From assembly GCA_009783055.1 (NCBI GenBank), contig WRHW01000004.1, forward strand, positions 1 through 64,000: a stretch of DNA of 64,000 nucleotides, read 5' to 3'. Within the stretch, counting starts at the first letter, position 1. Each line of letters begins with the position of its first letter. Below are positions 63,943 to 64,000 of the stretch, piece after piece. The position numbers and the translations under genes are program-made. The notes beneath the pieces were generated by a model, which had not been told where the DNA came from, ran no database searches, and was given only the letters and a program-made list of their open reading frames with translations. The DNA comes from Holophagaceae bacterium. GTDB taxonomy: Bacteria; Acidobacteriota; Holophagae; Holophagales; Holophagaceae.

Positions 63943-64000
63943 CTAATTTTCAATTACCATCTCGCCCAAGTTTCATTTTACAATAATATGCCTTGTTGGA

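Overview
The window looks like chromosomal DNA of a Gram-negative, moderately AT-rich bacterium. It carries TonB/ExbB/ExbD/ExbD, lipoproteins, many exported hydrolases, fused SecDF and the tgt-yajC-secDF order. A ferredoxin-linked 2-oxoacid oxidoreductase (Kor type) points to an anaerobic or microaerophilic life. The exported S9, M28, DUF3472 and TPR proteins and the tandem exbD genes recall Acidobacteriota, perhaps Holophagae-like, but this rests on remembered family resemblance and not on a marker gene. I see no rRNA, tRNA, CRISPR array or prophage.

Layout. 1-1510: repeat-rich stretch with a 100-bp tandem repeat, a GNAT acetyltransferase, and a small membrane protein framed by two copies of a heptamer-bearing element. 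1573-4948: prolyl oligopeptidase and membrane metallophosphoesterase. 4980-11458 (minus): signalling operon cheR, two HDOD genes, cheB and a large FliK-like protein with internal repeats. 11831-14667: korA/korB with a clear promoter and a palindrome. 14727-18287 (minus): diguanylate cyclase, V4R sensor and ABC exporter. 18546-26655 (plus): NYN nuclease, then an operon-like run of M28 peptidase, aroB, TPR protein, a LolB-like protein and a large exported protein. That last protein belongs to a four-member family; the other three members form a convergent minus-strand operon (26696-31672).

31869-38828: mixed housekeeping and small regulatory genes (SRPBCC, aminotransferase, ElbB, PilZ, thioredoxin-like proteins, TtcA, Psd, ScpB, ferritin). 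39140-42145: a single-gene restriction-modification enzyme resembling type ISP but without a helicase. 42237-46769: a purple-acid-phosphatase-like protein, then a lipoprotein, ECF sigma, membrane anti-sigma candidate and TPR protein in overlapping frames. 46984-51125: DUF512 PDZ/radical-SAM-like protein and the TonB operon. 51358-55723: tgt-yajC-secDF. 55761-63876: mainly minus-strand metabolic genes (DUF3472, S9 hydrolase, FolK, Der, GyrI-like, ThiC) and one exported SagB-like nitroreductase.

Most novel-looking items: (a) the four paralogous exported proteins of 24289-31672, built from a roughly 390-residue unit that is single in two members and duplicated in two; (b) a 140-bp element present twice (18303-18442 and 46828-46968) with a conserved RNA-like fold; (c) the heptamer elements with short terminal inverted repeats near the left edge; (d) the cheR-HDOD-HDOD-cheB-FliK-like operon; (e) the sigma-factor operon ending in a LiaX/YvlB-like domain.
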